From the NCBI GenBank assembly GCA_945903675.1, contig CAMDOP010000037.1:1-16236 (forward strand): a stretch of 16,236 bases of DNA, written 5' to 3'. Under the pieces are notes generated by a model. That model saw only the letters and a list, made by a program, of their open reading frames with translations, was not told the origin of the DNA and did not search any database. The stretch is from Crenothrix polyspora. GTDB taxonomy: Bacteria > Pseudomonadota > Gammaproteobacteria > Methylococcales > Methylomonadaceae. Every line of letters begins with the position of its first letter. Positions within the stretch are counted from its first letter, which is position 1. Shown here in pieces: positions 1 through 8,353 of this stretch. A program made the position numbers and the translations under genes.

Positions 1-86
1 CCCCTTCGGGCTAATCCCAACAAAACCTGCGGTGCTCGGCGCGGCAAACGAGACTAAAACAACGTTACTGTGTAACGTCAGTTATG
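1..86. repeat. Dispersed repeat, left copy of an inverted pair
   Basis: Bases 1-52 are the reverse complement of 12401-12452 with a single mismatch (position 13 against 12440). Weaker similarity continues to about base 86, matching 12369-12400: the CGTTACT and AGTTATG blocks are shared, with a 2-bp gap and several substitutions. The repeat may continue to the left of the window. It contains no ORF. It is probably a copy of a multi-copy intergenic element; copy number cannot be judged from this window. Confidence 0.85.
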
Positions 87-159
87 AAAATAACGCAAAA
101 ACAACTATTTAATTTTGTAAGTCATGGTTTTTATATAAAGCCTCTCCCACATAAATACT

Positions 160-226
160 TTCACAGTCTCGACAGCGAAATCCCAGCAATCGAAGCAGGA
201 AGACGATAACTATGCCTGAAGAGACG
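160..226 (+). other. Possible structured 5' leader of the DAB operon
   Basis: A compact, purine-rich and relatively GC-rich stretch stands out in the otherwise AT-rich leader. GTCTC (166-170) can pair with GAGAC (221-225), and inside it CAGG (196-199) can pair with CCTG (215-218). Just upstream, GGTTTT and AAAGCC (about 126-142) can form another short stem with one G-U pair. Motif comparison by eye gave no match to c-di-GMP-I, cobalamin, TPP, SAM, glycine, fluoride or guanidine riboswitches. A 12-codon reading frame (ATG at 212) lies within and just after it. The stems are short, so this is only a candidate; it could equally be unstructured or part of a dispersed repeat. Confidence 0.2.
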
Positions 227-323
227 GGGTTTTACGCTACACATGGATAAACTTTGAAAGGCTACTGAAAGCTTACAATGTTAAACTTCGCGTCTAAACG
301 GTTTAAATCTTGATGGTTAATTT

Positions 324-350
324 TTGCGTTGCTCAAGCTTATCGTATTAT
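324..350 (+). promoter_or_regulatory. Candidate sigma70-like promoter for the DAB operon
   Basis: TTGCGT (324-329) and TATTAT (345-350) are separated by 15 bp; read as TTTGCG the spacing is 16 bp. A start of transcription near 357 would leave a leader of about 40 nt before the ATG at 399, with AAGGA at 383-387 as the ribosome binding site. An 11-bp palindrome, TAAACGGTTTA, lies upstream at 295-305 and could be an operator. No LysR-type regulator gene is visible nearby. Confidence 0.3.
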
Positions 351-398
351 TTAACTTTTTAAACCACCAGACAACAGTGCTTAAGGACTATTAAAATC

Positions 399-1895
399 AT
401 GGGTATACTCAGCCTATTGCTCTGGACGCCTGCTGCTGGCGTCTTACTGCTGGCTTTAACGCCCAGCCAGCATAGCCAGCTAATCCGCTACATTGCACAT
501 CTGTTTGCCGCCATCGCTTTTTTATTGGTTTGCTGGCTGTTGCACATTTATGACTCGCACGATACCCAGTTGCAGTTTAATGAATACTTCCCACTGAATC
601 CCAAACTAGGTAGTGCTTATGCCTTAGGCATAGATGGCTTGTCGATGCCGATGCTGGTGCTGGCGACCTTGCTTACCTCGATAGCCTTACTGGCCTCCTT
701 CACGTTATCTAGCAGCATCAAGGGTTATCATATTTGCCTGCTGCTACTGGAATTCGGTATGTTGGGCGTGTTTCTAGCTCAAGATTGGGCACTGTTTTAT
801 ATCTTCTGGGAAGTCACCTTGATCCCGCTGTTTTTCCTAATTGGCCGTTGGGGTGGTAAACGACGGCATGCAGCCAGCCTTAACTTCGTGCTGTATACCA
901 TGGGTGGCTCAGTTTTTATGCTGATTAGCTTGCTGGCGATTAGCCAGTATGACCTTGAGCACGGCGGTTCGTTAATGTCGTCTATGCATCAGGCGGCGCA
1001 AGACATGCCAAGATTTGAACAGGTTTTGGTACTGCTCGGTTTTGTGATCGGTTTCGGCGTCAAGATGCCGATTTTTCCGCTGCACGGCTGGCTGCCTTTG
1101 GCGCATGTCGAAGCGCCCAGTCCAGTCAGTATTTTGCTATCAGGGGTCTTGCTGAAAATGGGCGCTTACGGTTTGATCCGAGCAGTCGTGATGTTGCCGG
1201 AGGCAGCAAAGCTGTTGCAACCGTATTTGATTTTTCTGGGATTGTTCGGCATGCTTTATGGCGGCCTATTGGCGTGGCGGCAAAGCGATCTTAAGGCCAT
1301 GGTTGCATATTCTTCAGTCAGCCATATGGGCATTGTATTGCTGGGCATCGCGACCTTGAATGAGATGGGCCTTATCGGCGCAGTGATGCAAATGACCGCT
1401 CACGGCTTGATTGCCGGAGCATTATTTTTGCTAGTCGGCTTGCTGTATGAGCGCACCCATACTCGCAACATCCAAGATTACAGTTCATTAATTAAGGTGA
1501 TGCCGCGCTTTGCAGTGTTCATGACCTTAACGCTGTTGGCGGCAATAGGCTTGCCTGGGTCGGTCGGATTTATTGCCGAACTACATACCTTAATCGGCGG
1601 ATTTAGTGCTATGTCCAGCCTTGGTTGGGGCTTGGGTTTAATGATGTTTTTCAGCGTCAGTATCTTAATCGGTGCCGCTTATGCTCTCCGCACCATCAGC
1701 CTGTTATTTACTGGACCGACTAAACTGTCGATGCAAACGCTTGAAGATTTGAGAACACCAGAGTTATTAGCAGCCGGAATATTGGTCTCTGGCATTGTCT
1801 TATTCGGCCTTTTTCCAGCCCCCTTACTGGATTTATCAGCAACCACCATCAGCCAGATGAGCACGGTGATTAGCCAAAGAATTTTGCAGGAATAA
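399..1895 (+). CDS. NuoM/MrpD-like proton-translocating subunit, first gene of the DAB operon
   Basis: A 498-residue polytopic membrane protein of the proton-conducting antiporter family (PF00361), close to NuoM of complex I in length and motifs. All canonical proton-path residues are present: Glu138 in FWEVTLIP (NuoM E144), Lys222 in VKMPIFPLHGWLP (K234), Lys253 in LLKMGAYGLIR (K265), His335 in MTAHGL (H348) and Glu394 in GFIAE (E407). It is therefore expected to carry a working ion channel in the inner membrane. The start has AAGGA 11 bp upstream. Its stop lies 2 bp before dabA, so it is almost certainly co-transcribed and translationally coupled with it. No other complex I genes are nearby, so it is more likely an accessory cation-channel module of the inorganic-carbon transporter than respiratory NuoM. 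The family assignment is secure; the role with DabA is inferred from context. Confidence 0.9.
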   Translation: MGILSLLLWTPAAGVLLLALTPSQHSQLIRYIAHLFAAIAFLLVCWLLHIYDSHDTQLQFNEYFPLNPKLGSAYALGIDGLSMPMLVLATLLTSIALLASFTLSSSIKGYHICLLLLEFGMLGVFLAQDWALFYIFWEVTLIPLFFLIGRWGGKRRHAASLNFVLYTMGGSVFMLISLLAISQYDLEHGGSLMSSMHQAAQDMPRFEQVLVLLGFVIGFGVKMPIFPLHGWLPLAHVEAPSPVSILLSGVLLKMGAYGLIRAVVMLPEAAKLLQPYLIFLGLFGMLYGGLLAWRQSDLKAMVAYSSVSHMGIVLLGIATLNEMGLIGAVMQMTAHGLIAGALFLLVGLLYERTHTRNIQDYSSLIKVMPRFAVFMTLTLLAAIGLPGSVGFIAELHTLIGGFSAMSSLGWGLGLMMFFSVSILIGAAYALRTISLLFTGPTKLSMQTLEDLRTPELLAAGILVSGIVLFGLFPAPLLDLSATTISQMSTVISQRILQE

Positions 1896-1897
1896 CG

Positions 1898-4800
1898 ATG
1901 TACGAGTCTTCTTTAAAATTACGCGAACAAATAAGCGCTACGCTGAAGCATCTTGATCATGTGCTGCCTGGGCAGGCACCCATCCTTGATTTCGTGCATC
2001 ACAATACCTTGCATGGTTTTCAACACCTACCCTTTGATCAGGCTTTAGTTGAATTCGAAGCCTTGACCGGCCTTTTTTGCTATCTTCCAGAAGAGCAAAA
2101 CAGAACGATTTACCGGCAGGGGCGCATTAATGAGCGCGACTTGGCTGCCGCGTTTGCAAGGTCTCCTAATTTGCAGGCCGAGCACATCGTGTGCACCTTT
2201 AAACATCGAACCATCAGCCGTCAGGATATTTACCGCATCGCGCTGTTATTTGATTTACAGGCAACGAGTGTCAGTCAGTTGAACTGGCAAATAGAAGAGT
2301 TAGCGGCATTGGACGTGGTGCAGGCCGATGTGCCTGAAAGCGTAGCGCAAGCTTTACTTACAGCAGATAGCAAGGCTGTCCGTCATTTATGGGAAAGTCT
2401 TTTAACCAAGCTTGGCTTGGAACAGGCCGCTTTACACCCCGAAAATATGCTGGACTTGTCAGTTGAACAGGCCGAAGACTGGTTATCACAGCCTCAGAAA
2501 AATAATCAAAGTGGCGCGTCCGCAGCACCTGTGCCTGGCAAGCTTCCCTCGGCGATAACACGTCAGCACATGCGCCAACAAGCGGCTGCGGTACTTGATA
2601 ATTTGCTGAATGAAATCGGCGAAAAAATCAGCTTGCGCGGTTTCATTCTGGCCTTGACGGGCACCGACATTCTCGACGCTATCAGGCCTCAATTGGTACG
2701 TTTTTGTGCATCGGGACTTGATGAAGGCGTAGCCGCATGGCAGCTGCCTGAGCGTAGTCGCTTAGGTCTTTATGGCGCTTGGCGGGAGACCGCTCGCTAT
2801 GACGCTAATCCTTTTTTACATGAATTACAGGATTGGCAACAGATTATCGCCGAATTACCCGAAGATGCTCTTGATACCATTATTCTGCAACTTAAACACC
2901 TAGAAATACCACCCGCACAATGGGATGGCTATCTTCGCCGACTGGCGCTGGAAATACCCGGCTGGTCAGGACTGGTTAACTGGCGACAGCACCATCCCCT
3001 TTACCATACCGATAATGATGCCCAGCCAACCCTGGCGGATTATTTGGCCATTCGCTTGACTCTGGATCGTTTATGGCTGAATCAGATATGCCGCGACACT
3101 TGGAAAATCGAAGCCAAGCTGAGTGCTATTAATGGCTATTTTTGCAAGAACCTGTCGGAATTTATGGTACGTAACTGCCTGTATCAGGACGGTTTACCAG
3201 AATATCTGGCGCACAGCGCAGAATCACTGATTTTACATGCGGGTTCCGAACGCTATGACCGCCTTGATTGGCAGCAGCTTGCCGACCTGATTTGGACTTG
3301 GCAAAGCAGTCCATTAGCCGACAAACAACTGGCACATGCAGCCCATAATAGCGGCTGGCGCTTGTTTCGTTTATGCCAGCATCTGGGTCTTAATGCCACT
3401 GACCTGCAACAACTGGAGGCCAATGATTTGCAAGCCATGCTAGATGTACTGGATGAGTTCCCTCTGAACGAGCGCAGTAAAGTTTGGCTGATAGCTTACG
3501 AACACCATTACCGTGAGGATTTTTTTCAGGCCTTGCATGCTAATCATCAGCGCGGCCGGTGGGCAGAACGTAAACTACGTCCCAACGCGCAAATCATTTT
3601 TTGCATGGATGATCGTGAGGAAAGTTTTCGCCGTCATCTTGAAGAGCTTAATCCTGCCATTGAGACACTGGGCGCTGCTGGGTTTTTTGGCGTTGCCATG
3701 AATTATAAAGGCCTAGATGACAGCAAGTTAACGCCATTATGTCCGGTGGTGGTAACACCTGTGCATGAGATTTTAGAAATCGCCCAACCTGACAATGAAT
3801 CGATATTGGACCAGCATCAGCGTGGTCGTAAGTTGAACAAATGGTTAGCAAAGCTGACACATCAAAAATTACGCCATAACTTACTACTGGCTCATCCGAT
3901 TATTAATGCCTGTGCACCGATCACCTTGGTCGCTTTATTGGCTAAGTCGCTGTTTCCTAAAGTTCAAAAACGCTTGGTTTTTAACCTAGCCCAGCGGGTC
4001 GCGCCTAGGGTTAAAACCCAATTATTGTTTACGTCTACTGATGAGGCTGTTGCCACACAGGAACATCCAAAACAGGGCTTTACTGACCTAGAACAGGCCA
4101 ACCGAGTCGCTGGATTTTTACGCAATACGGGTCTGACCTACCAATTCTCAAAATTGGTAGTGCTAATGGGACATGGCTCAATGAGCCAGAATAATCCGCA
4201 TCTAGCCGCGTACGATTGCGGCGCCTGTAGTGGTCGTCACGGTGGCCCTAATGCTAGGGTTTTTGCGGCGATGGCTAATCGACCTGAAATACGCCGACTG
4301 CTTGCAGAATCGGGCATCACTATTGCTTCTGATACTTGGTTTATCGGCGCTGAACATAACACCTGTAATGAAGACATCAGCTGGTACGATCTGGATCAGC
4401 TGCCCAGTGAACATTTGAGTGGCTTAAAGACCTTGCAACAGGCACTAGGGCACGCCCAACGCATGTCTGCACACGAACGCTGCCGAAGACTAGCTTCAGC
4501 GCCCCGCAACCCGACACCCGAACAGGCCTTGGCACACATCCAAGAACGCGCCGCTGATTTCTCCCAAGTGCGGCCTGAATTAGGCCACGCCACTAATGCC
4601 TCGGCCGTTGTAGGCCGTCGCTCACTGACACAAGGTGCCTTCTTCGATCGACGAGTATTTCTAATTTCCTACGATCCAAGCCAAGACCCCGAAGGCAAAG
4701 TGCTGGAAGTTATTTTGCTAGCAGTCGGCCCTGTGGGCGCTGGCATTAACTTAGAATATTATTTTTCTACCGTTAACAATGAGGGCTTTGGCTGCGGCTC

Positions 4801-5191
4801 TAAAGTGCCACATAACGTCACCGGTTTTTTTGGCGTGATGGAAGGCGCCAGTAGCGATTTACGTACCGGATTACCTAAGCAAATGATTGAAATCCACGAA
4901 CCCATGCGACTCTTGCTGTTAGTTGAAGCTAAAACAGCAATACTAGAACAAATCTATCACCGTCAAGAAAGCATACGAGAGTTAGTTGCCGGTGGATGGG
5001 TGCAGTTGAGTGCTAAAGACCCAGATACTGGCGAGATTTTCTTGTTTCAAACCGACTCCGGTTTTGTAGTTTGGCAAGCAGAGACAAAGAGCCTGCCTAT
5101 TTACAACAACTCGCCGGAGTGCTATCGAGATCAGACCTTACCAATCTCGCCAGTGTTAATTAAACAACCTGAACCATGTGGGGTCGTGTAA
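1898..5191 (+). CDS. dabA: DabA, DUF2309 inorganic-carbon transporter subunit (beta-CA-like)
   Basis: A 1097-residue protein of the DabA/DUF2309 family (PF10070), the soluble subunit of the DAB dissolved-inorganic-carbon pump. The family is known to bind zinc with a beta-carbonic-anhydrase-like site and is thought to hydrate CO2 in one direction when driven by DabB. The site is intact: Cys569 and Asp571 in FCMDDREES, then His759 in MGHGS and Cys774 in AYDCGACSGRHGG. The 15-residue His-Cys spacing equals that of Halothiobacillus DabA2 (C351, D353, H524, C539). The typical N-terminal motif appears as FVHHNTLHGFQHLPF (residues 32-46). The Cys lies about 218 residues further from the N-terminus than in DabA2, so this is a long form with extra sequence before the active site. 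AGGA precedes the ATG by 7 bp. The stop overlaps the dabB start (TAATG). It has no signal peptide, so it should act on the cytoplasmic face. Confidence 0.95.
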   Translation: MYESSLKLREQISATLKHLDHVLPGQAPILDFVHHNTLHGFQHLPFDQALVEFEALTGLFCYLPEEQNRTIYRQGRINERDLAAAFARSPNLQAEHIVCTFKHRTISRQDIYRIALLFDLQATSVSQLNWQIEELAALDVVQADVPESVAQALLTADSKAVRHLWESLLTKLGLEQAALHPENMLDLSVEQAEDWLSQPQKNNQSGASAAPVPGKLPSAITRQHMRQQAAAVLDNLLNEIGEKISLRGFILALTGTDILDAIRPQLVRFCASGLDEGVAAWQLPERSRLGLYGAWRETARYDANPFLHELQDWQQIIAELPEDALDTIILQLKHLEIPPAQWDGYLRRLALEIPGWSGLVNWRQHHPLYHTDNDAQPTLADYLAIRLTLDRLWLNQICRDTWKIEAKLSAINGYFCKNLSEFMVRNCLYQDGLPEYLAHSAESLILHAGSERYDRLDWQQLADLIWTWQSSPLADKQLAHAAHNSGWRLFRLCQHLGLNATDLQQLEANDLQAMLDVLDEFPLNERSKVWLIAYEHHYREDFFQALHANHQRGRWAERKLRPNAQIIFCMDDREESFRRHLEELNPAIETLGAAGFFGVAMNYKGLDDSKLTPLCPVVVTPVHEILEIAQPDNESILDQHQRGRKLNKWLAKLTHQKLRHNLLLAHPIINACAPITLVALLAKSLFPKVQKRLVFNLAQRVAPRVKTQLLFTSTDEAVATQEHPKQGFTDLEQANRVAGFLRNTGLTYQFSKLVVLMGHGSMSQNNPHLAAYDCGACSGRHGGPNARVFAAMANRPEIRRLLAESGITIASDTWFIGAEHNTCNEDISWYDLDQLPSEHLSGLKTLQQALGHAQRMSAHERCRRLASAPRNPTPEQALAHIQERAADFSQVRPELGHATNASAVVGRRSLTQGAFFDRRVFLISYDPSQDPEGKVLEVILLAVGPVGAGINLEYYFSTVNNEGFGCGSKVPHNVTGFFGVMEGASSDLRTGLPKQMIEIHEPMRLLLLVEAKTAILEQIYHRQESIRELVAGGWVQLSAKDPDTGEIFLFQTDSGFVVWQAETKSLPIYNNSPECYRDQTLPISPVLIKQPEPCGVV

Positions 5192-6747
5192 TGGATGCAA
5201 TAGTCCTATTAATTCCATTATTACCTTTCGTTGCGGCATGGATTATCGGCATCGGACAATTGTTTGGCATGATGAACGGAGAAGCCGACGAAACTAAGAC
5301 TGGCTATATTGCAGGCTGGACTAGCAGTATAGCTTGCTTGCTGGCCTTGACCTTATGGATAGCAGATGTGCTCGGCAAAAACACTGGGTCTTACACCATA
5401 GGGCATTGGCTGAGTAGCGATATGCTAGATGTTCAGTTAAATTTTATCACTACTGGGTTTAATGTCCGCTTGGCCGCGTTGTTTTCGGTCATAATCGCTA
5501 TCGTCATGCGCTTTTCGATGCGCTATATGCACCGAGAGCAAGGCTATCACCGGTTCTTTTTTTTCCTGAATCTATTTGCTTTTGCTATATTGCTGCTGGT
5601 GTTATCGGGCAACGCTATTACTACGTTTATAGGATGGGAAATTGCCGGATTATGCTCCTATTTTTTGATCGCCTATGCCTATGATCGCCCCGTTGCGGCT
5701 AGCCATGCGACGCGAGTTTTTGTGACCAATCGTATTGGAGACGCCGCATTTATCTTAGGCGCAGGCCTAAGTTACATCTCGATAGATAGCTTCAACTGGA
5801 GTGCTATCAATGCTGCTGTGCTGCATATGACGCAGACTGAAAGCACTGCGATTGCCTTATGTTTTGCGCTTGCCGCTTTTGCAAAATCAGCGCAACTACC
5901 CTTTACGCCATGGCTGGCAAGGGCCATGGAGGGACCTACACCCTCAAGTACAGTATTTTACGGCGCGGTCATGGTACATGCAGGTGTTTATCTAATCATT
6001 TTATTAAGGCCGATTTTTGAACAGGTGCCTTTGGCGATGACGGTATTAGCCATAGTGGGGCTGAGTACCGCCTTGTATGGATTTATCGTTGGATTAACTC
6101 AAACTGATGTTAAAAGTTCTTTGATTTTTGCGACATCTGGGCAATTGGGTCTGATGTTTATGGAATGCGGTCTGGGTTTTTGGCAGCTGGCTGGATGGCA
6201 TCTTTGTGCGCATGCGGTGATTCGCGGCTATCAATTTCTGTCAGTGCCGTCGCTGATGCATAATATGCAAGGCTTATACGCTGATTCCGCCCCTCGCCTC
6301 ATACCCACTTGGCTTTATGTGACTTCACTACAGCGGTTCTGGCTGGACCCCATTACCGATTGGCTGCTGGTTAAACCCGTGCGCTGTTTAGCACATGATC
6401 TAAGCTATTTTGATGATCATATTGTTGACAGTATCATGGGCTCTCCTGCTCCCGCAATACTAGCGATATCGTCATTGGCGCAACGGGAAGAACAGATCAT
6501 AGGCGCTCATTTAGATACTGAATCAACTCACTTCGCACTAAGCAGCGGCCTAGCAGGAAAGCTCACGCAATGGATGGCGGCTATACTAGACTGGTTTGAA
6601 GAACATTTTGTATTGCGCGGCATCGGTCAAAATGTACTTAATTATGGGCGTGAGCTTGGACATATCGCCAATAGATTTGAACAATCCGTGCTTAGACCCC
6701 GCTATTTGGTGTTGTTTGTGTTTATAACATTGCTAGTTGCATTTTGA
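5191..6747 (+). CDS. dabB: DabB, NuoL/MrpA-like membrane subunit of the DAB carbon transporter
   Basis: A 518-residue multi-spanning protein of the NuoL branch of the antiporter family, directly after dabA, which identifies it as DabB. I chose the ATG at 5191, which overlaps the dabA stop as TAATG and has GGGG about 8 bp upstream; an in-frame ATG at 5176 would add five residues. Channel residues seen: Glu150 in GWEIAGLCSY (NuoL E144), Lys232 in AKSAQLPF (K229), and His337 and His341 in WHLCAHAVIR (H334, H338). The Lys equivalent to NuoL K342 is Arg345, and the His of the NuoL ALIHAAT motif is Tyr in TVFYGAV. The long C-terminal arm of NuoL is absent, as in other DabB proteins. Residues 380-480 form a hydrophilic stretch before a final membrane helix. 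It probably couples H+ or Na+ entry to DabA; which ion is not visible from sequence. Confidence 0.92.
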   Translation: MDAIVLLIPLLPFVAAWIIGIGQLFGMMNGEADETKTGYIAGWTSSIACLLALTLWIADVLGKNTGSYTIGHWLSSDMLDVQLNFITTGFNVRLAALFSVIIAIVMRFSMRYMHREQGYHRFFFFLNLFAFAILLLVLSGNAITTFIGWEIAGLCSYFLIAYAYDRPVAASHATRVFVTNRIGDAAFILGAGLSYISIDSFNWSAINAAVLHMTQTESTAIALCFALAAFAKSAQLPFTPWLARAMEGPTPSSTVFYGAVMVHAGVYLIILLRPIFEQVPLAMTVLAIVGLSTALYGFIVGLTQTDVKSSLIFATSGQLGLMFMECGLGFWQLAGWHLCAHAVIRGYQFLSVPSLMHNMQGLYADSAPRLIPTWLYVTSLQRFWLDPITDWLLVKPVRCLAHDLSYFDDHIVDSIMGSPAPAILAISSLAQREEQIIGAHLDTESTHFALSSGLAGKLTQWMAAILDWFEEHFVLRGIGQNVLNYGRELGHIANRFEQSVLRPRYLVLFVFITLLVAF

Positions 6748-6754
6748 GGCTTTG

Positions 6755-8353
6755 ATGGATATTACCGTTACACCCTGGTCTGAATCGGCCGCCTTTCCTC
6801 TACTAACTACGCTGACGCTAGTTCCGTTAGTAGCCATGATTGCCATCTTACTTTCACCGTCATCGAAGGTGTCCTTGCGTTTTGGCTTTGCCGGAACCCT
6901 GTTAACCGCAGCCCTAAGTATTTATCTGTTAGCTATTTTCGATGCTGCTCAGCCAGGCATTCATCTGGTTGAGCAGGCACATTTTGCAGGCCTTAGTTAT
7001 CGTGTCGGCGTTGATGGAACGAATATTTTGTTTATCCCACTCACCGCTGTGTTAACTTTTTTGGCCTTGATTTATACCTTACTTACCCGACATGTGACTG
7101 ACCGGCTGTTTATTGCCTGTCTGCTGGGTTATGAAACCGTATTGATCGGCGCTTTTGTAGCCCTTAATGTGCTGCAGTTTTGGTTTTGGTGCGTACTGGA
7201 ATTGGTTCCTGTCGTGCTGTTAACTTTACATGCAGGCACCGGACAAAATAGGCGTAGGGTTATCGCGAAATTATTGCAATACTGGGTCAGCGGCTTGCTA
7301 ATGACCTTGGCCGGTTTTCTGTTACTGGCGTTCAACTTGATTGATGCAGACCATGCCTTAAGCTTCGATTGGCTGACCTTAAAACAACATAATGCCTCAT
7401 TGCACAATGAGGCCTTGATTTTTGTGCTGTTGTTTTTTGGCTTTGCGATTCGCATGCCATTATTTCCGTTTCACGGTTGGTTGCCCGCCTTAGCTGAACA
7501 AGGCACGGCTGCCAGCGCAGCGATTTTTCTGGTGGGTTTAAAACTGGGGATTTATGCGGTCATTCGTTTTATTTTGCCGATGGTGCCAGGCGTTGCCGAA
7601 CAATGGTCTGGATTTGTGATCAGCTTGAGTCTCATCAGTATTTTTTATGGCGCCCTGCTGGCGCTGATGCAAATTAATATTCGCCGGTTACTGGCTTTTG
7701 CTGTAATCAGTCATACAGGGATGCTGACCATAGGTATCTTTTGTTTTAACGAGCGTGGCTTAGAAGGGAGTTTATTACTCTCTGTGGCCTACGGTCTGGC
7801 AACTGCCGGCATATTGTTTAGCGTCGGCTTGATTTACGAGCGCACCCGCACCTCATATTTACCGCGTCTTGGCGGATTGGTTGATAGTAACGGCACCTTG
7901 GCATTGCTGTTTTTGATTTCGGCCCTAAGTACCATGGTTATGCCCGGTACACCTGGGTTTGACGCCGCGCATTTGTTGGTTGAAGGCGTTATTGAAGAAG
8001 ACGGTTGGCTGCTAGCCATCGCTATTCTAGTCGGCAATGTTTTGTCGGCAGCCTTCTTGTTATGGGCTTTTCAGAAGATTTTTATGGCCAGCCCCAAACG
8101 CGCGAAACAACCCTACAGTTGCTCACATCACCCCATTTGGACTGAACGCATTATTACTGCAGTGATTTGCTTGTTGCTGATCGGCACCGGTTTTTACACC
8201 TCGCCATGGCTGAACTTTATCGAACAGGATGCCGCCGCAATGAAGCAACAATTTACTAGGCACGGTGCACAAAGCCCCCTCAATATCTCTATATCTAAGG
8301 GCAATCCTATCCAGCCCTCCGATGCCAGCTCTAAGGGTGACCAACATGAGTAA
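6755..8353 (+). CDS. Divergent NuoM-like antiporter subunit with altered proton-path residues
   Basis: A 532-residue membrane protein of the NuoM/MrpD family. I chose the ATG at 6755, with GAGG 5 bp upstream and 7 bp after the dabB stop; an upstream TTG at 6737 inside dabB has no comparable ribosome binding site. The fold motifs remain (FPFHGWLPALAEQG, GLKLGIYAVIRF, LIYERTRT), but key residues differ from NuoM. The TM5 Glu is Val147 (a Glu sits two residues later at 149), Lys234 is Arg233, His348 is Tyr346 and Glu407 is Ala405 (an Asp sits at 403). Only the TM8 Lys (263) is kept. A hydrophilic tail of about 30 residues ends the protein. Its stop overlaps the next gene by 8 bp. The membrane frame is intact over full length with no frameshift, so it is a maintained protein. 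It may be a structural subunit or one with changed ion handling. Confidence 0.88.
   Translation: MDITVTPWSESAAFPLLTTLTLVPLVAMIAILLSPSSKVSLRFGFAGTLLTAALSIYLLAIFDAAQPGIHLVEQAHFAGLSYRVGVDGTNILFIPLTAVLTFLALIYTLLTRHVTDRLFIACLLGYETVLIGAFVALNVLQFWFWCVLELVPVVLLTLHAGTGQNRRRVIAKLLQYWVSGLLMTLAGFLLLAFNLIDADHALSFDWLTLKQHNASLHNEALIFVLLFFGFAIRMPLFPFHGWLPALAEQGTAASAAIFLVGLKLGIYAVIRFILPMVPGVAEQWSGFVISLSLISIFYGALLALMQINIRRLLAFAVISHTGMLTIGIFCFNERGLEGSLLLSVAYGLATAGILFSVGLIYERTRTSYLPRLGGLVDSNGTLALLFLISALSTMVMPGTPGFDAAHLLVEGVIEEDGWLLAIAILVGNVLSAAFLLWAFQKIFMASPKRAKQPYSCSHHPIWTERIITAVICLLLIGTGFYTSPWLNFIEQDAAAMKQQFTRHGAQSPLNISISKGNPIQPSDASSKGDQHE

Noticed and set aside
160..226. Cyclic-di-GMP-I or cobalamin riboswitch
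   Set aside because: The conserved core motifs of those classes are not present; only a generic GCGAAA and a GACGGGG block are seen.
212..250. A 12-codon leader peptide (MPEETGFYATHG)
   Set aside because: The spacing to AGGA is long, there is no run of regulatory codons, and so short an ORF is expected by chance.
6737..6754. TTG at 6737 as start of the third antiporter-like gene
   Set aside because: It lies inside dabB without a ribosome binding site; the ATG at 6755 has GAGG at good spacing.
8265..8345. GTG at 8265 as start of the last antiporter-like gene
   Set aside because: It would add 27 residues unlike the family's N-terminal helix; the ATG at 8346 follows AAGGGTGA and begins directly with the membrane helix.
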